From assembly GCA_029433525.1 (NCBI GenBank), contig JAQTIF010000002.1, positions 62,001 to 126,000 of the forward strand: a stretch of 64,000 bases of DNA, written 5' to 3'. The DNA is from Enterobacteriaceae bacterium ESL0689. Its GTDB lineage: Bacteria; Pseudomonadota; Gammaproteobacteria; Enterobacterales; Enterobacteriaceae. The notes under the pieces were generated by a model. It was given only the letters and a program-made list of their open reading frames with translations. It made no database searches and had not been told where the DNA came from. The translations under genes were made by a program, and so were the position numbers. This document shows, piece by piece, positions 20,376 to 34,303 of the stretch (its first letter is position 1; every line of letters starts with the position of its first letter).

Positions 20376-22658
20376 ATGTCCGAACTGAACGAAACATTGG
20401 CCACAGCCTGGGAAGGTTTTGCTAAAGGTAACTGGCAAAATGAAGTCAACGTCCGTGACTTTATCCAGAAAAACTATACCCCTTATGAAGGGGACGAATC
20501 CTTCCTGGCTGGCGCAACGGCCGCAACCACTGAGTTGTGGGATAGCGTTATGGAAGGCGTTAAGCTGGAAAACCGCACTCATGCACCCGTCGATTTTGAC
20601 ACCGCTGTCGCCTCCACGATCACCGCTCATGATGCTGGCTACATTAACAAAACGCTGGAAAAAATCGTCGGTCTACAAACCGAAGCACCACTAAAACGTG
20701 CGATCATTCCGTTCGGTGGCATAAAAATGGTGGAAGGCTCTTGTAAAGCCTATAACCGCGAACTGGATCCCAGCCTGAAAAAAATCTTTACTGAATATCG
20801 TAAAACCCACAACCAGGGTGTTTTCGATGTTTATACCCCGGATATCCTGCGTTGCCGTAAATCAGGTGTTTTGACCGGTCTGCCCGATGCCTATGGCCGT
20901 GGTCGTATCATTGGTGATTATCGCCGTGTTGCCCTGTACGGTATCGATTTCCTGATGAAAGATAAATTTGCCCAGTTCAGCTCTCTGCAGGAAAGACTGG
21001 AAAATGGCGAAGATCTGGAAGCGACCATCCGTCTGCGTGAAGAAATCGCTGAACAGCACCGCGCGCTGGGTCAGATTAAAGAAATGGCGGCCAAATATGG
21101 CTACGATATCTCTAATCCAGCCACTAACGCACAGGAAGCCATCCAGTGGACTTACTTTGCCTATCTGGCCGCAGTGAAATCACAAAATGGCGCGGCGATG
21201 TCCTTCGGCCGTACTTCCAGCTTCCTTGATATCTATATCGAACGCGACCTGAAAGCCGGTAAAATCACTGAACAGGACGCCCAGGAAATGATTGACCACC
21301 TGGTCATGAAATTACGTATGGTGCGTTTCCTGCGTACTCCGGAATATGATGAGCTGTTCTCAGGTGACCCTATTTGGGCAACCGAATCTATCGCCGGTAT
21401 GGGACTTGATGGTCGTACTTTAGTGACCAAAAACAGCTTCCGCTTCCTGAATACCCTGTACACCATGGGGCCTTCTCCAGAACCGAACATGACCATCCTG
21501 TGGTCAGAAAAACTGCCGTTAAATTTCAAGAAATTTGCCGCTAAAGTTTCCATCGATACCTCTTCTCTGCAATATGAGAATGATGATCTGATGCGTCCGG
21601 ATTTCAACAACGATGACTATGCTATCGCCTGCTGCGTCAGCCCGATGATCGTCGGTAAGCAGATGCAGTTCTTCGGTGCGCGCGCTAATCTCGCGAAAAC
21701 CATGCTGTATGCCATCAATGGTGGCGTTGATGAAAAACTCAAAATGCAGGTTGGCCCGAAATCAGAACCGATCAAAAGCGATGTGCTGGACTTCGATGAA
21801 GTCATGACCCGCATGGATCACTTCATGGACTGGCTGGCTAAGCAATATGTCACTGCACTGAATATCATTCATTACATGCATGACAAATACAGCTATGAGG
21901 CTTCGCTGATGGCACTGCATGACCGTGACGTTATCCGTACAATGGCATGTGGTATCGCGGGTCTGTCAGTGGCTGCCGACTCACTGTCAGCAATCAAATA
22001 TGCGAAAGTTAAACCTATTCGCGATGAAAATGGTCTGGCTGTTGATTTCGAAATTGAAGGTGAATATCCGCAATTTGGTAACAACGATCCACGTGTCGAT
22101 GATATGGCGGTTGACCTGGTAGAACGTTTCATGAAGAAAATTCAGAAACTGCATACCTATCGTAACGCTATCCCGACTCAGTCAGTTCTGACCATTACCT
22201 CCAATGTCGTGTATGGTAAGAAAACCGGTAATACCCCTGATGGTCGTCGCGCTGGCGCACCATTCGGACCGGGTGCTAACCCGATGCATGGCCGTGATCA
22301 GAAAGGTGCCGTCGCTTCTCTGACTTCTGTGGCTAAACTGCCATTTGCCTACGCTAAAGATGGGATCTCCTACACCTTCTCTATCGTACCGAATGCATTA
22401 GGTAAAGATGACGATGTGCGTAAAGCTAATCTCGCGGGTCTGATGGATGGTTATTTCCACCACGAAGCTTCTATTGAAGGTGGCCAGCATCTGAACGTCA
22501 ACGTAATGAACCGTGAAATGCTCATCGACGCGATGGAAAACCCGGAAAAATATCCACAGTTGACTATCCGCGTCTCTGGTTATGCGGTGCGTTTTAACTC
22601 CCTGACCAAAGAGCAGCAACAGGATGTTATTACCCGTACTTTCACTCAGGCGATCTAA
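20376..22658 (+). CDS. pflB: Pyruvate formate-lyase (formate C-acetyltransferase)
   Basis: Glycyl-radical enzyme that cleaves pyruvate with CoA to acetyl-CoA and formate under anaerobiosis. The 760-aa product equals E. coli PflB. The catalytic Cys pair is in IACCVSPM (Cys418/419 by shared length) and the radical Gly is in RVSGYAVRF (Gly734). Preceded by AGGTAGGTG-type ribosome binding sequence. Lies between its product channel focA and its activase pflA and is followed by a strong terminator, so pflA has separate or read-through transcription. Confidence 0.98.
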   Translation: MSELNETLATAWEGFAKGNWQNEVNVRDFIQKNYTPYEGDESFLAGATAATTELWDSVMEGVKLENRTHAPVDFDTAVASTITAHDAGYINKTLEKIVGLQTEAPLKRAIIPFGGIKMVEGSCKAYNRELDPSLKKIFTEYRKTHNQGVFDVYTPDILRCRKSGVLTGLPDAYGRGRIIGDYRRVALYGIDFLMKDKFAQFSSLQERLENGEDLEATIRLREEIAEQHRALGQIKEMAAKYGYDISNPATNAQEAIQWTYFAYLAAVKSQNGAAMSFGRTSSFLDIYIERDLKAGKITEQDAQEMIDHLVMKLRMVRFLRTPEYDELFSGDPIWATESIAGMGLDGRTLVTKNSFRFLNTLYTMGPSPEPNMTILWSEKLPLNFKKFAAKVSIDTSSLQYENDDLMRPDFNNDDYAIACCVSPMIVGKQMQFFGARANLAKTMLYAINGGVDEKLKMQVGPKSEPIKSDVLDFDEVMTRMDHFMDWLAKQYVTALNIIHYMHDKYSYEASLMALHDRDVIRTMACGIAGLSVAADSLSAIKYAKVKPIRDENGLAVDFEIEGEYPQFGNNDPRVDDMAVDLVERFMKKIQKLHTYRNAIPTQSVLTITSNVVYGKKTGNTPDGRRAGAPFGPGANPMHGRDQKGAVASLTSVAKLPFAYAKDGISYTFSIVPNALGKDDDVRKANLAGLMDGYFHHEASIEGGQHLNVNVMNREMLIDAMENPEKYPQLTIRVSGYAVRFNSLTKEQQQDVITRTFTQAI

Positions 22659-22699
22659 GCCCGATTGATTAAAAGTCGCTGTTAAATAGAGTATAATAT

Positions 22700-22723
22700 G
22701 GCCCCACCTTGTGGGGCCTTTTT
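22700..22723 (+). terminator. pflB terminator
   Basis: Stem GGCCCCAC / GTGGGGCC with a short loop, then TTTTTAT, about 40 bp after the pflB stop. Confidence 0.85.
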
Positions 22724-22863
22724 ATCATCTGCTGAGCCATAGTCTTTTTTGTCTGCCAACTCTGTTATCTGAAGCGGGATGGCAACCAAAACAGACTCGA
22801 CACAGCCCGTGAGCTGTGCATCAACAGGGTCCCTGACAGACCCCATCCGGAGATATCATCGCA

Positions 22864-23604
22864 ATGTCAACTATTGGTCGTATTCACTCCTTTGAATCCT
22901 GTGGCACGGTTGATGGCCCCGGCATTCGTTTTATTACTTTCTTTCAGGGTTGTCTGATGCGTTGCCTGTATTGCCATAATCGTGACACATGGGATACCCA
23001 TGGTGGTAAAGAGATTACCGTTGAAGAACTGATGAAAGAGGTGGTGACCTATCGCCATTTTATGAATGCTTCCGGCGGCGGTGTGACCGCTTCCGGTGGG
23101 GAAGCTATCCTCCAGGCTGAGTTTGTGCGTGACTGGTTTCGAGCCTGCAAAAAAGAGGGTATCCACACCTGTCTTGATACTAACGGTTTCGTGCGCCGTT
23201 ATGATCCGGTTATTGATGAATTACTCGAGGTGACCGATCTGGTCATGCTCGATCTCAAGCAGATGAATGATGATATCCACCAAAATCTGGTGGGTGTCTC
23301 AAATCATCGTACCCTGGAATTTGCCCGCTATCTGAGCAAGAAAAATATCCGGGTCTGGATCCGCTACGTCGTTGTTCCTGGCTGGTCAGATGATGATGAT
23401 TCCGCTCATCGCCTCGGTGAGTTTACCCGTGATATGGGCAATATCGAAAAGATCGAGTTACTGCCCTATCATGAATTAGGTAAACATAAATGGATAACGA
23501 TGGGTGAAGAGTATAAGCTCGAGGGTGTTCACCCCCCCAGTAAAGAGACGATGGAGCGGGTAAAGAAAATCCTTGAGCAGTATGGTCATCAGGTCATCTA
23601 TTGA
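22864..23604 (+). CDS. pflA: Pyruvate formate-lyase 1-activating enzyme
   Basis: Radical SAM enzyme that abstracts hydrogen from Gly734 of PflB. The 246-aa product has the CxxxCxxC cluster motif GCLMRCLYC at residues 29-37, followed by the SAM-binding [10 protein letters not shown] near residue 80. About 200 bp after pflB, same strand, convergent with ycaD. Length equals E. coli PflA. Confidence 0.97.
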   Translation: MSTIGRIHSFESCGTVDGPGIRFITFFQGCLMRCLYCHNRDTWDTHGGKEITVEELMKEVVTYRHFMNASGGGVTASGGEAILQAEFVRDWFRACKKEGIHTCLDTNGFVRRYDPVIDELLEVTDLVMLDLKQMNDDIHQNLVGVSNHRTLEFARYLSKKNIRVWIRYVVVPGWSDDDDSAHRLGEFTRDMGNIEKIELLPYHELGKHKWITMGEEYKLEGVHPPSKETMERVKKILEQYGHQVIY

Positions 23605-23608
23605 TATA

Positions 23609-23628
23609 TCCGGGGTATTCTCCCCGGA
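23609..23628. terminator. Hairpin between convergent pflA and ycaD
   Basis: Perfect stem TCCGGGG / CCCCGGA with a 6-nt loop in the 36-bp gap between the two stop codons. No T-run follows on either strand, so termination strength is unsure. Confidence 0.4.
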
Positions 23629-23640
23629 CGATCCCAGGGG

Positions 23641-24783
23641 TTATATTGCAGATGACGGTGGGCAATCTTCTTTGTGATACAAGGTCAGTAGATAAACCAG
23701 CGCAACACAGGCAATCACAATAAAGAACAGCTGATCTGAAAAATGCTGCATTAACATCGCGGTAAAAGTCGGGCCAAACAGGCTCCCGATAGTGTAGCTA
23801 ATCAGTAGTGCCTGATTCATCGCCACTAGCTGGTAATGTTCTACTTTTTCGCAAGCCCAGGCCATTGCCACCGGATAGAGAGTAAAACTGGCGGCTCCCA
23901 GCATAAGCAACCCTGGGGCCATCGCCATATGGCCCAACATCACCAGGCAACCTAAAATCACAATAGCAACCTGACCGCGTAGCACCCGCAGGCGACCATA
24001 ACGATCCGCCAGATAGCCAACCGGCCATTGACCGATAATACCTGCGCAAACCAGCAAGGCTATCCAGATACCAATCCTGGCATCACTCACCCCCTGATGA
24101 TTCAGCCATAACGGCATCAGACCATACAGTGAACCCAGCACAATACCTGATACAATACAGCCTGTTATCCCATGACGTGCCGAACGTAATTTTAACATTG
24201 GCCAGATATGTACCGGCTGATGTGGTTTATCATCGTGGTTGCCAATCTGCGCAAAGAGTAACGGCAGAATGGCCAGTAATGTCAGCGCCGTTGCCCAGGG
24301 CAATACACTCATCAATTGCGTGGGTAAACGGCTCACCATCAATTGTCCCAGCACGGTGCCGAGATAATAAACCACCATATACGCTGCCAGCAGACGGCCA
24401 CGATTCTGCGCACTGCCACTGGAAACCAGCGCACTTTCCACCACCACCCAGATCATGGCACAGCCAATACCCGCGATAAAACGCCAGCTAAACCAACACC
24501 AGAAGTTAATCGCGCTCCCTAACCCGGCACAGCCAATAGCAAAAAGCAGTGAGGCCAGGTAATAGCTACGATTAAATCCCTGATGCCTGATGACCCATCC
24601 TGTAAGCAACGTCCCTGCCAGATTACCGGTAAAATAGGCAGATCCTATCATCCCTACCTGCCAGGTGGGCATATCTTTATGTGCCAGCCAAAGCGGGACA
24701 AGCGTATTGAGTACCGCTATCGCCAGCGTCGATAAAAGCAGGCCACAAAGCAACATTCTTACGGGGTGGGTATAAATAGACAT
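23641..24783 (-). CDS. ycaD: Major facilitator transporter YcaD
   Basis: A 380-aa inner-membrane protein of the major facilitator superfamily matching E. coli YcaD (382 aa), with 12 predicted hydrophobic segments, the conserved [20 protein letters not shown] and the cytoplasmic-loop motif [13 protein letters not shown]. Substrate unknown. The start at 24783 ([12 protein letters not shown]) follows E. coli; the longer frame to 24852 would add 23 residues with no support. Neighbouring E. coli genes ycaC, dmsABC and ycaKNM are absent. Confidence 0.9.
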   Translation of the reverse strand: MSIYTHPVRMLLCGLLLSTLAIAVLNTLVPLWLAHKDMPTWQVGMIGSAYFTGNLAGTLLTGWVIRHQGFNRSYYLASLLFAIGCAGLGSAINFWCWFSWRFIAGIGCAMIWVVVESALVSSGSAQNRGRLLAAYMVVYYLGTVLGQLMVSRLPTQLMSVLPWATALTLLAILPLLFAQIGNHDDKPHQPVHIWPMLKLRSARHGITGCIVSGIVLGSLYGLMPLWLNHQGVSDARIGIWIALLVCAGIIGQWPVGYLADRYGRLRVLRGQVAIVILGCLVMLGHMAMAPGLLMLGAASFTLYPVAMAWACEKVEHYQLVAMNQALLISYTIGSLFGPTFTAMLMQHFSDQLFFIVIACVALVYLLTLYHKEDCPPSSAI

Positions 24784-24866
24784 GAAAAACAACCATCGAA
24801 CAGTAAAGGTAAATTTTATTAATATGGCGTCAGCATGATGCTGATACTGCAAAGATAGCAGAATTA

Positions 24867-24886
24867 TAAGCGCCCGCAGGCGCTTA
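24867..24886 (-). terminator. serS terminator-like hairpin
   Basis: Perfect stem TAAGCGCC / GGCGCTTA, loop 4 nt, about 20 bp past the serS stop on the minus strand, followed by TAATTCT. Confidence 0.6.
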
Positions 24887-24907
24887 TATTAAAGAAGATC
24901 GGCAGGA

Positions 24908-26221
<1,314 letters not shown>

Positions 26222-26230
26222 TTAAAAGAA

Positions 26231-26259
26231 ATAAAAAAAGGGGTGCCGATTCCGGCTCC
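26231..26259 (-). terminator. rarA terminator
   Basis: Hairpin GGAGCCG / CGGCACC (one mismatch, loop GAAT) followed on the minus strand by CCCTTTTTTTATTTCTTTT, in the 90-bp rarA-serS gap. Confidence 0.65.
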
Positions 26260-26290
26260 CGGAAATGTTAATAACCTTACCGCAACCTGT

Positions 26291-27637
26291 TTACTCGCGA
26301 TAGCGTTTTATCGGGCTATTTTTATCCTGCTCACTGAGCCAGGTTAGCTTTTCGCCAATTCTGGCTTCCAGTCCACGACTGGTTGGCTGATAGTAACGCG
26401 TCTGTGCCATCTCTTCGGGAAAATAGCTCTCTCCCGCCGCATAGGCATTGGCTTCATCATGGGCATAACGATACGTCTGGCCATAGCCCATCTCTTTCAT
26501 CAGTCGGGTGGGAGCATTACGCAGATGAACCGGAACATCGTAATCCGGGCGATCGCGGGCATCGGCCATGGCCGCTTTAAACGCGGTATAAACGGCATTA
26601 CTTTTCGGCGCACAGGCCAGATAGACAATCGCTTGCGCTATCGCACGCTCTCCCTCCGCTGGCCCCACGCGCGTGAAGCAATCCCAGGCGGCAAGTGCTA
26701 CCTGCATCGCCCGGGGATCGGCGTTGCCGATATCTTCAGAGGCTATCGCCAGACAACGGCGGGCAACATAGAGCGGATCACCACCTGCAGTAATAATCCG
26801 CGCATACCAGTAAAGTGCGGCATCAGGCGCACTACCACGCACGGATTTATGCAAGGCAGAGATCAGATCGTAAAAACGATCCCCTTGATTGTCGAAACGT
26901 GCACTACGCTCCCCTGCGATTTCACGTAGTTGCGCGATATGCAGTACACGCTGACCTGTCGTATCGGCTTCTGCCATATCCGCCATCATTTCCAGGGTAT
27001 TCAGCGCACGGCGTGCATCACCATTGACCAGCCCGGCAATCGCCTGCCGTGTCTCCTCCGGCAGGACAATATTCTGTTCGCCGTAGCCGCGCAGCTTGTC
27101 ATTCATCGCCTGAATAAGCACCTGTTCAATTTCACTGCTGGTCAGCGATTTGAGTAAATAGACCCGCGCCCGCGATAATAACGCTGAGTTGAGTTCAAAT
27201 GAGGGGTTTTCCGTGGTGGCACCAATAAACGTGATCGTGCCATCTTCAATATGGGGTAAAAAAGCGTCCTGCTGGCTTTTATTAAAACGATGGACTTCAT
27301 CGACAAACAGAATGGTACGCATGCCCGCCTGGCGATTTTGCCTGGCTCGCTCAATCGCTTCGCGGATCTCTTTGACACCGGATGTAACGGCAGAAATACG
27401 CTCAACACGGGCACTGGCATAGTGGGCAATCACCTCGGCCAGCGTGGTTTTCCCGGTGCCGGGCGGGCCCCATAAGATCATTGAGTGTAGATGCCCGGCC
27501 TCAATCGCGCGCGGTAAGGGCTTACCCGCAGCCAGTAAATGCTGCTGACCAATGTATTGCGCTAAATTTTCTGGCCGCATACGCGCGGCCAGAGGTTGAA
27601 ATGTCTTGTCAGAAAAATCGAGCGACAAATTACCCAC
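26291..27637 (-). CDS. rarA: Replication-associated recombination protein RarA (MgsA)
   Basis: AAA+ ATPase related to clamp-loader subunits and WRNIP1, acting at stalled forks. 448 aa (E. coli 447). Walker [10 protein letters not shown] at residues 57-65, Walker [11 protein letters not shown] near 110, sensor 1 [19 protein letters not shown], and the C-terminal tetramerisation domain ending SPIKRYRE. Its ATG lies 8 bp after the lolA stop, so it is in one operon with ftsK-lolA. Confidence 0.96.
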   Translation of the reverse strand: MGNLSLDFSDKTFQPLAARMRPENLAQYIGQQHLLAAGKPLPRAIEAGHLHSMILWGPPGTGKTTLAEVIAHYASARVERISAVTSGVKEIREAIERARQNRQAGMRTILFVDEVHRFNKSQQDAFLPHIEDGTITFIGATTENPSFELNSALLSRARVYLLKSLTSSEIEQVLIQAMNDKLRGYGEQNIVLPEETRQAIAGLVNGDARRALNTLEMMADMAEADTTGQRVLHIAQLREIAGERSARFDNQGDRFYDLISALHKSVRGSAPDAALYWYARIITAGGDPLYVARRCLAIASEDIGNADPRAMQVALAAWDCFTRVGPAEGERAIAQAIVYLACAPKSNAVYTAFKAAMADARDRPDYDVPVHLRNAPTRLMKEMGYGQTYRYAHDEANAYAAGESYFPEEMAQTRYYQPTSRGLEARIGEKLTWLSEQDKNSPIKRYRE

Positions 27638-27645
27638 ATGCGCCT

Positions 27646-28257
27646 CTATTTACGTTGGTCATCCACAGTTACTCCTTGTGGTGGTGTAAAAGTGAATTTC
27701 GCGGCATCGATTGCTTTCGTTTGTGCTGATTTCAGCCGATAATCACTGCGCTGATCATCCTGCTCTATCGCGCTGAATTGATGGATAATGCCATCAGGCG
27801 TGACATTAATTGCCACCTGTTTCAGGTTACCGCCGTTTCTTTTCGGGGTCAGAATAAAATCATCGCCCTGTTGTTTAATATTATATTGTTGCCAGTCGGC
27901 AGACTGATTACGGGCTATCAGCATAAAAGGGGTATTGTCCGTCGCATCCTGCAACCAGCTGGCCGTCACCTGCTCGACAAATGGATTGTAAAACCACAAT
28001 GTTTTACCGTCGGAAATCAGAATGCTTTCATCAGGCTGGGTCATGTGCCAGTTAAAAAGATTAGGCCGTTTAACCCACAACTCACCCTCGCCGCTTTGTA
28101 CCGTATTACCGCTGCCATCGGTTACCTGCTGGCTAAAGCTGGCATGGAAACTGTTGGTTTTATCCAAGCGGCTTTTCAGATCATTAACGGCATCCGCCCG
28201 CACCGAGCCGACAATCAGCCCGGAGAGTAATGCACCGATGATTGCAAATTTTTTCAT
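27646..28257 (-). CDS. lolA: Outer-membrane lipoprotein carrier LolA
   Basis: Periplasmic chaperone that carries lipoproteins from LolCDE to LolB. 203 aa, the E. coli length, with a signal peptide ([21 protein letters not shown], cut before DAVNDLKSR). The start at 28257 has AGGAA 6 nt upstream; an ATG two codons earlier is less well placed. [16 protein letters not shown] and the ending GVTVDDQRK are family hallmarks. Between ftsK and rarA. Confidence 0.96.
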   Translation of the reverse strand: MKKFAIIGALLSGLIVGSVRADAVNDLKSRLDKTNSFHASFSQQVTDGSGNTVQSGEGELWVKRPNLFNWHMTQPDESILISDGKTLWFYNPFVEQVTASWLQDATDNTPFMLIARNQSADWQQYNIKQQGDDFILTPKRNGGNLKQVAINVTPDGIIHQFSAIEQDDQRSDYRLKSAQTKAIDAAKFTFTPPQGVTVDDQRK

Positions 28258-28287
28258 TATCATTTCCTGAATAGCTCAACGGCTCAT

Positions 28288-31200
28288 TTACTCGCCGGAA
28301 GGGGGTGCCAGCACCTCACGGTTACCGTTATTACCTGGCTCACTGACAATACCTTGTATTTCCATCTGCTCGATAATCCGTGCCGCACGATTATAACCAA
28401 TACGGAACTGACGCTGAACGCCAGAGATCGACGCCTTACGTTTCTCAGTCACGAAGTTAACCGCCTGATCGAACAGTGGATCCAGATCTTCACCACCATC
28501 AAAACTATTACTATTTTCGCTTTCACTATCTGAAGTGATACCGTCAATATATTGCGGGCGTCCACGAGCTTTCCAGTCCTGAACAACAGCATGAACTTCT
28601 TCATCACGCACAAACGCGCCATGCACACGCACCGGCATAGCTGAGCCGGGGCCAGCGTAAAGCATATCCCCCATTCCCAGTAACGATTCGGCACCGCCTT
28701 GATCAAGGATAGTACGTGAATCAATCTTACTCGAGACCGTAAAAGCGATACGTGTCGGTATATTGGCTTTGATAAGCCCGGTAATCACATCGACGGAAGG
28801 ACGCTGGGTTGCCAGCACCAGATGAATACCTGCGGCACGGGCTTTCTGCGCCAGACGGGCAATCAGTTCTTCCACTTTTTTGCCGACAGTCATCATTAAG
28901 TCCGCAAACTCATCGACCACCACCACGATACAGGGGAGTTTTTCCAGTACCGGATGGGTGGTATCCATGCTGTCACCGGGTTTCCAGTAAGGGTCCGGAA
29001 TCGGACGCCCCATACGGCTAGCCTCAGCGATCTTCGCATTATAGCCGGCGAGATTACGTACCCCCAGTGCTGACATCAGTTTATAGCGGCGTTCCATCTC
29101 ATTGACACTCCAGCGCAAGGCATTAGCCGCGTCTTTCATATCAGTGACGACTTCTGTCAACAGATGGGGGATACCTTCATAAACAGACAATTCCAGCATT
29201 TTTGGATCGATCATGATGAAACGCACATCTTCCGGCTGGGCTTTATAGAGCATGCTAAGGATCATCGCATTGACGCCCACGGATTTACCCGACCCAGTGG
29301 TTCCGGCGACCAGTAAATGCGGCATTTTCGCCAGATCGGCCACCACCGGCTCGCCAGCGATATCTTTCCCCAGTACCATCGTGAGGGGCGATGTGCTATC
29401 ACGAAATTTAGCGTTATCCAGCACTTCCCGCAGATAGACGGTCTGACGTTTCTTATTTGGTAGCTCCAGACCGACGTAAGGTTTGCCAGGGATAACCTCG
29501 ACGACACGTACCGCGACGGTTGACAACGAACGAGCCAGATCCCGCGAGAGGTTGGAAATGCGCGATGCCTTGACCCCAGGCGCCAGATTTAACTCAAAGC
29601 GCGTGATAACCGGCCCAGGTGAATAGTGCACAACATCAGCTTTAATCCGAAAATCCGCTAGCCGTGCTTCAACCAGACGCGCCATCTTTTCCAGTTCAAA
29701 GGTATCGACAGGCTCAACTTTAGCCGGCGGTGGAGTAAGAAGATCCAGCGACGGTAACGGTGTAGTTGGTTTATATAATGGGCGGTCATCGCCATTACGC
29801 ATCAGCAAAGGATGAAGCAAACTCTCCTGCGTCGGTTCAGGATCAGCAGGCTGTGATGGCGATACCTGCGGCACCACGGGTTCAGCGGGTTGCCACGAGC
29901 GTTGCATTTCTGATACCGGGGTAAATAATGGTGCGCTGGGCGTTTCTTCAGCAACGGCTTTCGCTGTGTCAGCAACATCATCCTGATCATCCAGCTGAAA
30001 CGGCAAGATATCGGGTGGCTGTTCGCTACTGTAACGCTGACGCTGTGATGCCGCGAACTGGCTAGCCAGTTCACTCTGTTGTTGTGCATCGGCTAACTCA
30101 TCCACAGCGTCCATTGAGGTTATTTCATCGGCAGAGGTTATCTCATCACTGCTGTTCTGCAGGTTCTCATTATGACGCGCTTGCTCTTCTGCCATGCGTT
30201 GTGACGGCAGTTTAATGCCATATGATGCCAGCTCTCGACGAGTGGGGACGTGTACAGGTTTCGCCGGTGGCAATTTGGGGCCGATCCCCTCTTTTACCTG
30301 CATACGTGGTTTATCCGCTACCGGACTGATTACCAGTTCTGCAAATGCGGGGATGGCATCATCTGTCTTATCAGACTGTGTCACGGGAGAAACATCAGCC
30401 ACCGATTCAGTCACCAGCGATGAAGATGACGGGGTCATCATCGGTTCAACGGATGAATAAGGCTCCGATGTCACAAAGGGGGTCATAAGCGAACTCTCTG
30501 GCTCCGGGATCGGCTGATACCAGGCCGCCAGTTGTTCATGTTCACGGGCGCGTTTTTCTTCTACTTCTTCAAAGTAATACAAAGGCGGCCGTTGTGGTTT
30601 CGTTTCATCCGCCACCTCTTCTTTGGTTTCACTGTCAGCGGCAGGAATATATAACCTCATCGGCTCACTGCTTTGCCGGGCAGATTCTGACTGATAAAGT
30701 GGGGTTGCCTTTAATGAGTCGGTTGGCTGTGGCTCCTGTTCCGTGGCACGGCTGGGTTGCGTTGCCTGATTTATCGCCATGTCACTCCAGCGCGATGACG
30801 CGTCACTTTCCGCGATGATGGTGTCCGTTGAAGCAGCGTTATCTGGCTCATTACCGGGGGAATCTTCAGACTGATGTTCAAACCCAGGAGAGATCTCGCT
30901 ATCAGACAATGGCAACATCATTGCCGCTATCTTTTCGGCTCTCCTGGCAGGATTGCTCTGCATATCTTCGTCAGGATCGTCCATCCTTTTACCGGAGAAG
31001 AGTGCAGCATCCGTATTATTGGCCATCGGATTGGTGAACTTATCCGCCAGGTTCTGGCGACGTAAAATGCTATGCAGACGATGAGTACGCCCCTCTTTCG
31101 ATGAGCGCGCCTTATGCTCATTTTCTTTATCATCATCATCGTCACACTCCTGGTCAGGGTTGCGACGACCACGACGACTGATGAAAGCAAGAAGCGAAAA

Positions 31201-31782
31201 AATAGCACTGCCAATTTTTTCAGCAATTGTGATCCACGACCAGCCAGTAAACAAGGTTAACCCGGCCGCCCAGACACAGAGCAGAAGAATAATGCCACTG
31301 CTGTTGTGTAATAACGGTTTCATCGCCGTATTTAATAAGCTTCCGATCAACCCACCTGAGGCGAAATTCCAGATATCATCCGCATTCATGGCTGCCAGAC
31401 CACAGGATGTGAGGATCAGCGCCAGTGCGCCAATCAAACGTAACGCCACCGAAAAGTAGTCAATGTTGTCATCGCTCGCCTGATGGCGCCAGGCAAACCA
31501 GCAACTGCCAATGATGAGCAGTGGGATGATATAAGCTATTACACCAAACATAAACAGCAAGGTATAAGCCAGCCAGGCACCCGGCATACCCCCTATATTA
31601 TGAATAGGCTCATGCCAGGCGGTTTGTGACCAACTGGGATCGGAAGGATTAAAGCTAAGCAGTGCTACCATCAACCAGATGGCAAACAGGGAGCACAATA
31701 TGAGTACCGCCTCCAGGAGGCGATTCCTGCTACTGAGTTTTGTCAATTTGACTTCTTTGTCTTCTGTATATTCCTGGCTCAA
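28288..31782 (-). CDS. ftsK: DNA translocase FtsK
   Basis: Septal DNA pump that resolves chromosome dimers with XerCD. N-terminal membrane domain with four helices (residues about 20-190), an acidic and Pro/Gln-containing linker, the RecA-like motor with Walker A GTTGSGKS and Walker [12 protein letters not shown], and the C-terminal gamma winged helix ([21 protein letters not shown] region) that reads KOPS. TTG start at 31782 ([15 protein letters not shown]) with GGAGAG upstream; E. coli FtsK starts at the same residues. The product is 1164 aa against 1329 in E. coli; the difference is in the linker, which lacks the long Gln/Pro repeat array. Follows lrp. Confidence 0.97.
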   Translation of the reverse strand: MSQEYTEDKEVKLTKLSSRNRLLEAVLILCSLFAIWLMVALLSFNPSDPSWSQTAWHEPIHNIGGMPGAWLAYTLLFMFGVIAYIIPLLIIGSCWFAWRHQASDDNIDYFSVALRLIGALALILTSCGLAAMNADDIWNFASGGLIGSLLNTAMKPLLHNSSGIILLLCVWAAGLTLFTGWSWITIAEKIGSAIFSLLAFISRRGRRNPDQECDDDDDKENEHKARSSKEGRTHRLHSILRRQNLADKFTNPMANNTDAALFSGKRMDDPDEDMQSNPARRAEKIAAMMLPLSDSEISPGFEHQSEDSPGNEPDNAASTDTIIAESDASSRWSDMAINQATQPSRATEQEPQPTDSLKATPLYQSESARQSSEPMRLYIPAADSETKEEVADETKPQRPPLYYFEEVEEKRAREHEQLAAWYQPIPEPESSLMTPFVTSEPYSSVEPMMTPSSSSLVTESVADVSPVTQSDKTDDAIPAFAELVISPVADKPRMQVKEGIGPKLPPAKPVHVPTRRELASYGIKLPSQRMAEEQARHNENLQNSSDEITSADEITSMDAVDELADAQQQSELASQFAASQRQRYSSEQPPDILPFQLDDQDDVADTAKAVAEETPSAPLFTPVSEMQRSWQPAEPVVPQVSPSQPADPEPTQESLLHPLLMRNGDDRPLYKPTTPLPSLDLLTPPPAKVEPVDTFELEKMARLVEARLADFRIKADVVHYSPGPVITRFELNLAPGVKASRISNLSRDLARSLSTVAVRVVEVIPGKPYVGLELPNKKRQTVYLREVLDNAKFRDSTSPLTMVLGKDIAGEPVVADLAKMPHLLVAGTTGSGKSVGVNAMILSMLYKAQPEDVRFIMIDPKMLELSVYEGIPHLLTEVVTDMKDAANALRWSVNEMERRYKLMSALGVRNLAGYNAKIAEASRMGRPIPDPYWKPGDSMDTTHPVLEKLPCIVVVVDEFADLMMTVGKKVEELIARLAQKARAAGIHLVLATQRPSVDVITGLIKANIPTRIAFTVSSKIDSRTILDQGGAESLLGMGDMLYAGPGSAMPVRVHGAFVRDEEVHAVVQDWKARGRPQYIDGITSDSESENSNSFDGGEDLDPLFDQAVNFVTEKRKASISGVQRQFRIGYNRAARIIEQMEIQGIVSEPGNNGNREVLAPPSGE

Positions 31783-31918
31783 GAAAAGCTCTCCAGGTAT
31801 CAGGCGGTTTCCTGCCTGCTGCTAAAACGGGAAACAGCACCAGGTTACCCCCAGCACTGTTGCTGTATGGATTAACAGGATTGTAATCAAACAATACTGA
31901 TTTTGCACCTGTTCCGTG

Positions 31919-32413
31919 TTAGCGCGTTTTAATAACCAGACGATTGCTTTGCTTCACTTCTTCCATCACAACGTAAGTACGCGTGTCATTAACACCTGGT
32001 AAGCGCAGCAAAGTTTCGCCTAATAATTTACGATACGCTAACATATCCGGAACGCGGGTTTTTAACAGATAGTCAAAATCTCCGGACACCAGATGACATT
32101 CCTGAATTTCTTCAACCTTCTGGACTGCGGTATTAAACTGTTCAAACACATCGGGTGTACCCCGATTCAGCGTGATTTCAACAAATACCAGAAGTGATAC
32201 CCCGAGATAATGGGGATTGAGTAATGCGGTATAACCTTGAATAAATTTATGCTTTTCCAGACGACGCACTCTTTCGAGGCAAGGTGTCGGTGAAAGTCCT
32301 ACACGTTTAGACAGTTCGACGTTAGAAATACGTCCATCTTTTTGCAATTCGTTTAAAATATTGCGATCAATACGGTCAAGATCCTTGCCGGGACGTTTCT
32401 TGCTATCTACCAT
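31919..32413 (-). CDS. lrp: Leucine-responsive regulatory protein
   Basis: Global feast/famine regulator of amino-acid metabolism and pili. 164 aa as in E. coli. N-terminal HTH (LDRIDRNILNELQKDGRISNVELSKRVG begins the domain at residue 13) and C-terminal RAM/AsnC effector domain with VSGDFDYLLK near residue 100; ends SNRLVIKTR. About 136 bp upstream of ftsK; divergent from trxB over 807 bp. Confidence 0.98.
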   Translation of the reverse strand: MVDSKKRPGKDLDRIDRNILNELQKDGRISNVELSKRVGLSPTPCLERVRRLEKHKFIQGYTALLNPHYLGVSLLVFVEITLNRGTPDVFEQFNTAVQKVEEIQECHLVSGDFDYLLKTRVPDMLAYRKLLGETLLRLPGVNDTRTYVVMEEVKQSNRLVIKTR

Positions 32414-32557
32414 TATTATTGCCTCTCCATTCCTTTATTCTTTTCCTGTTTCTTTTACGACTCAAAAAACTTTATCACCTGATGCTATCCTGGGTATGAC
32501 TCAATAGAAATTGAGTCCTTGCAGAATCTGTATTTAATAAGCGCTTATCCCCCCGGC

Positions 32558-32681
32558 GTTATTGACCCAGCCAGCCTGGACACGAACAGCGCGGAGAAAC
32601 CGCAACGCACACGTAGTACGTGAGGATTTCGAGCACTGCCCCGGGCCAAAATGGCAACTAAAATAACCTGGTGGGCCAGGC
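32558..32681 (+). repeat. 124-bp intergenic repeat, copy A
   Basis: Aligns without gaps to copy B at 39163-39286: 105 of 124 positions identical by hand count. The core ACGTAGTACGTGAGGATTTC holds a palindromic ACGTAGTACGT. It lies between lrp and trxB. The size, intergenic position and imperfect palindromic form resemble ERIC-type elements, but the sequence is not the ERIC consensus as I recall it. Confidence 0.85.
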
Positions 32682-33082
32682 GCGAAGCCGGTGACCTGAC
32701 AGCAACAATAAACATCAGACATGGTGTTTATCGATATTATACATAGATTTCACTGAGCCAGATAAACAGTCGCATCGCCTGTGCATACCGGCTCAGCATA
32801 CTGCTGGCTTGATGCATTGATGGCTTTATTCTCATCCGGATAACGTATTATCGAAAACGTTACTTTTTTACCACTTTATTGTAACCTGAATAATTTACCT
32901 GACATAAAAACGTCATCATCCGTTCATGAGGATCCTGCTTTTACTCCTGACTTCAATGTTTTCGCAAAAGCACAGCAGATTGTCAAAGCAAAACATCAAT
33001 TTCTGGCGCAATATATCCGATATTCATCATTATTCTTTATATCTGTATCTTTAATGACCACATCAGCGCCGGGATAAATTAA

Positions 33083-34189
<1,107 letters not shown>

Positions 34190-34213
34190 TTCTGAAACAG
34201 AAAACGTATCCAA

Positions 34214-34242
34214 AAGGCGACCAGACATCGCCTTTATTTTTC
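34214..34242 (+). terminator. trxB terminator
   Basis: Stem AAGGCGA / TCGCCTT with a 7-nt loop and a following TATTTTTCC, 24 bp after the trxB stop. cydD starts about 60 bp further on, so cydDC has its own promoter or depends on read-through. Confidence 0.75.
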
Positions 34243-34303
34243 CCTGATATGATATCCATAGTCAGATTTCTGCAATCTCACTACTCGATCTGTTAAATGC
34301 GTC

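Noticed and set aside
32534-32722. 62-aa minus-strand open frame with several Cys
   Set aside because: It lies almost wholly within repeat copy A; the open frame follows from the repeat, and the aligned region of copy B does not keep it as a gene.
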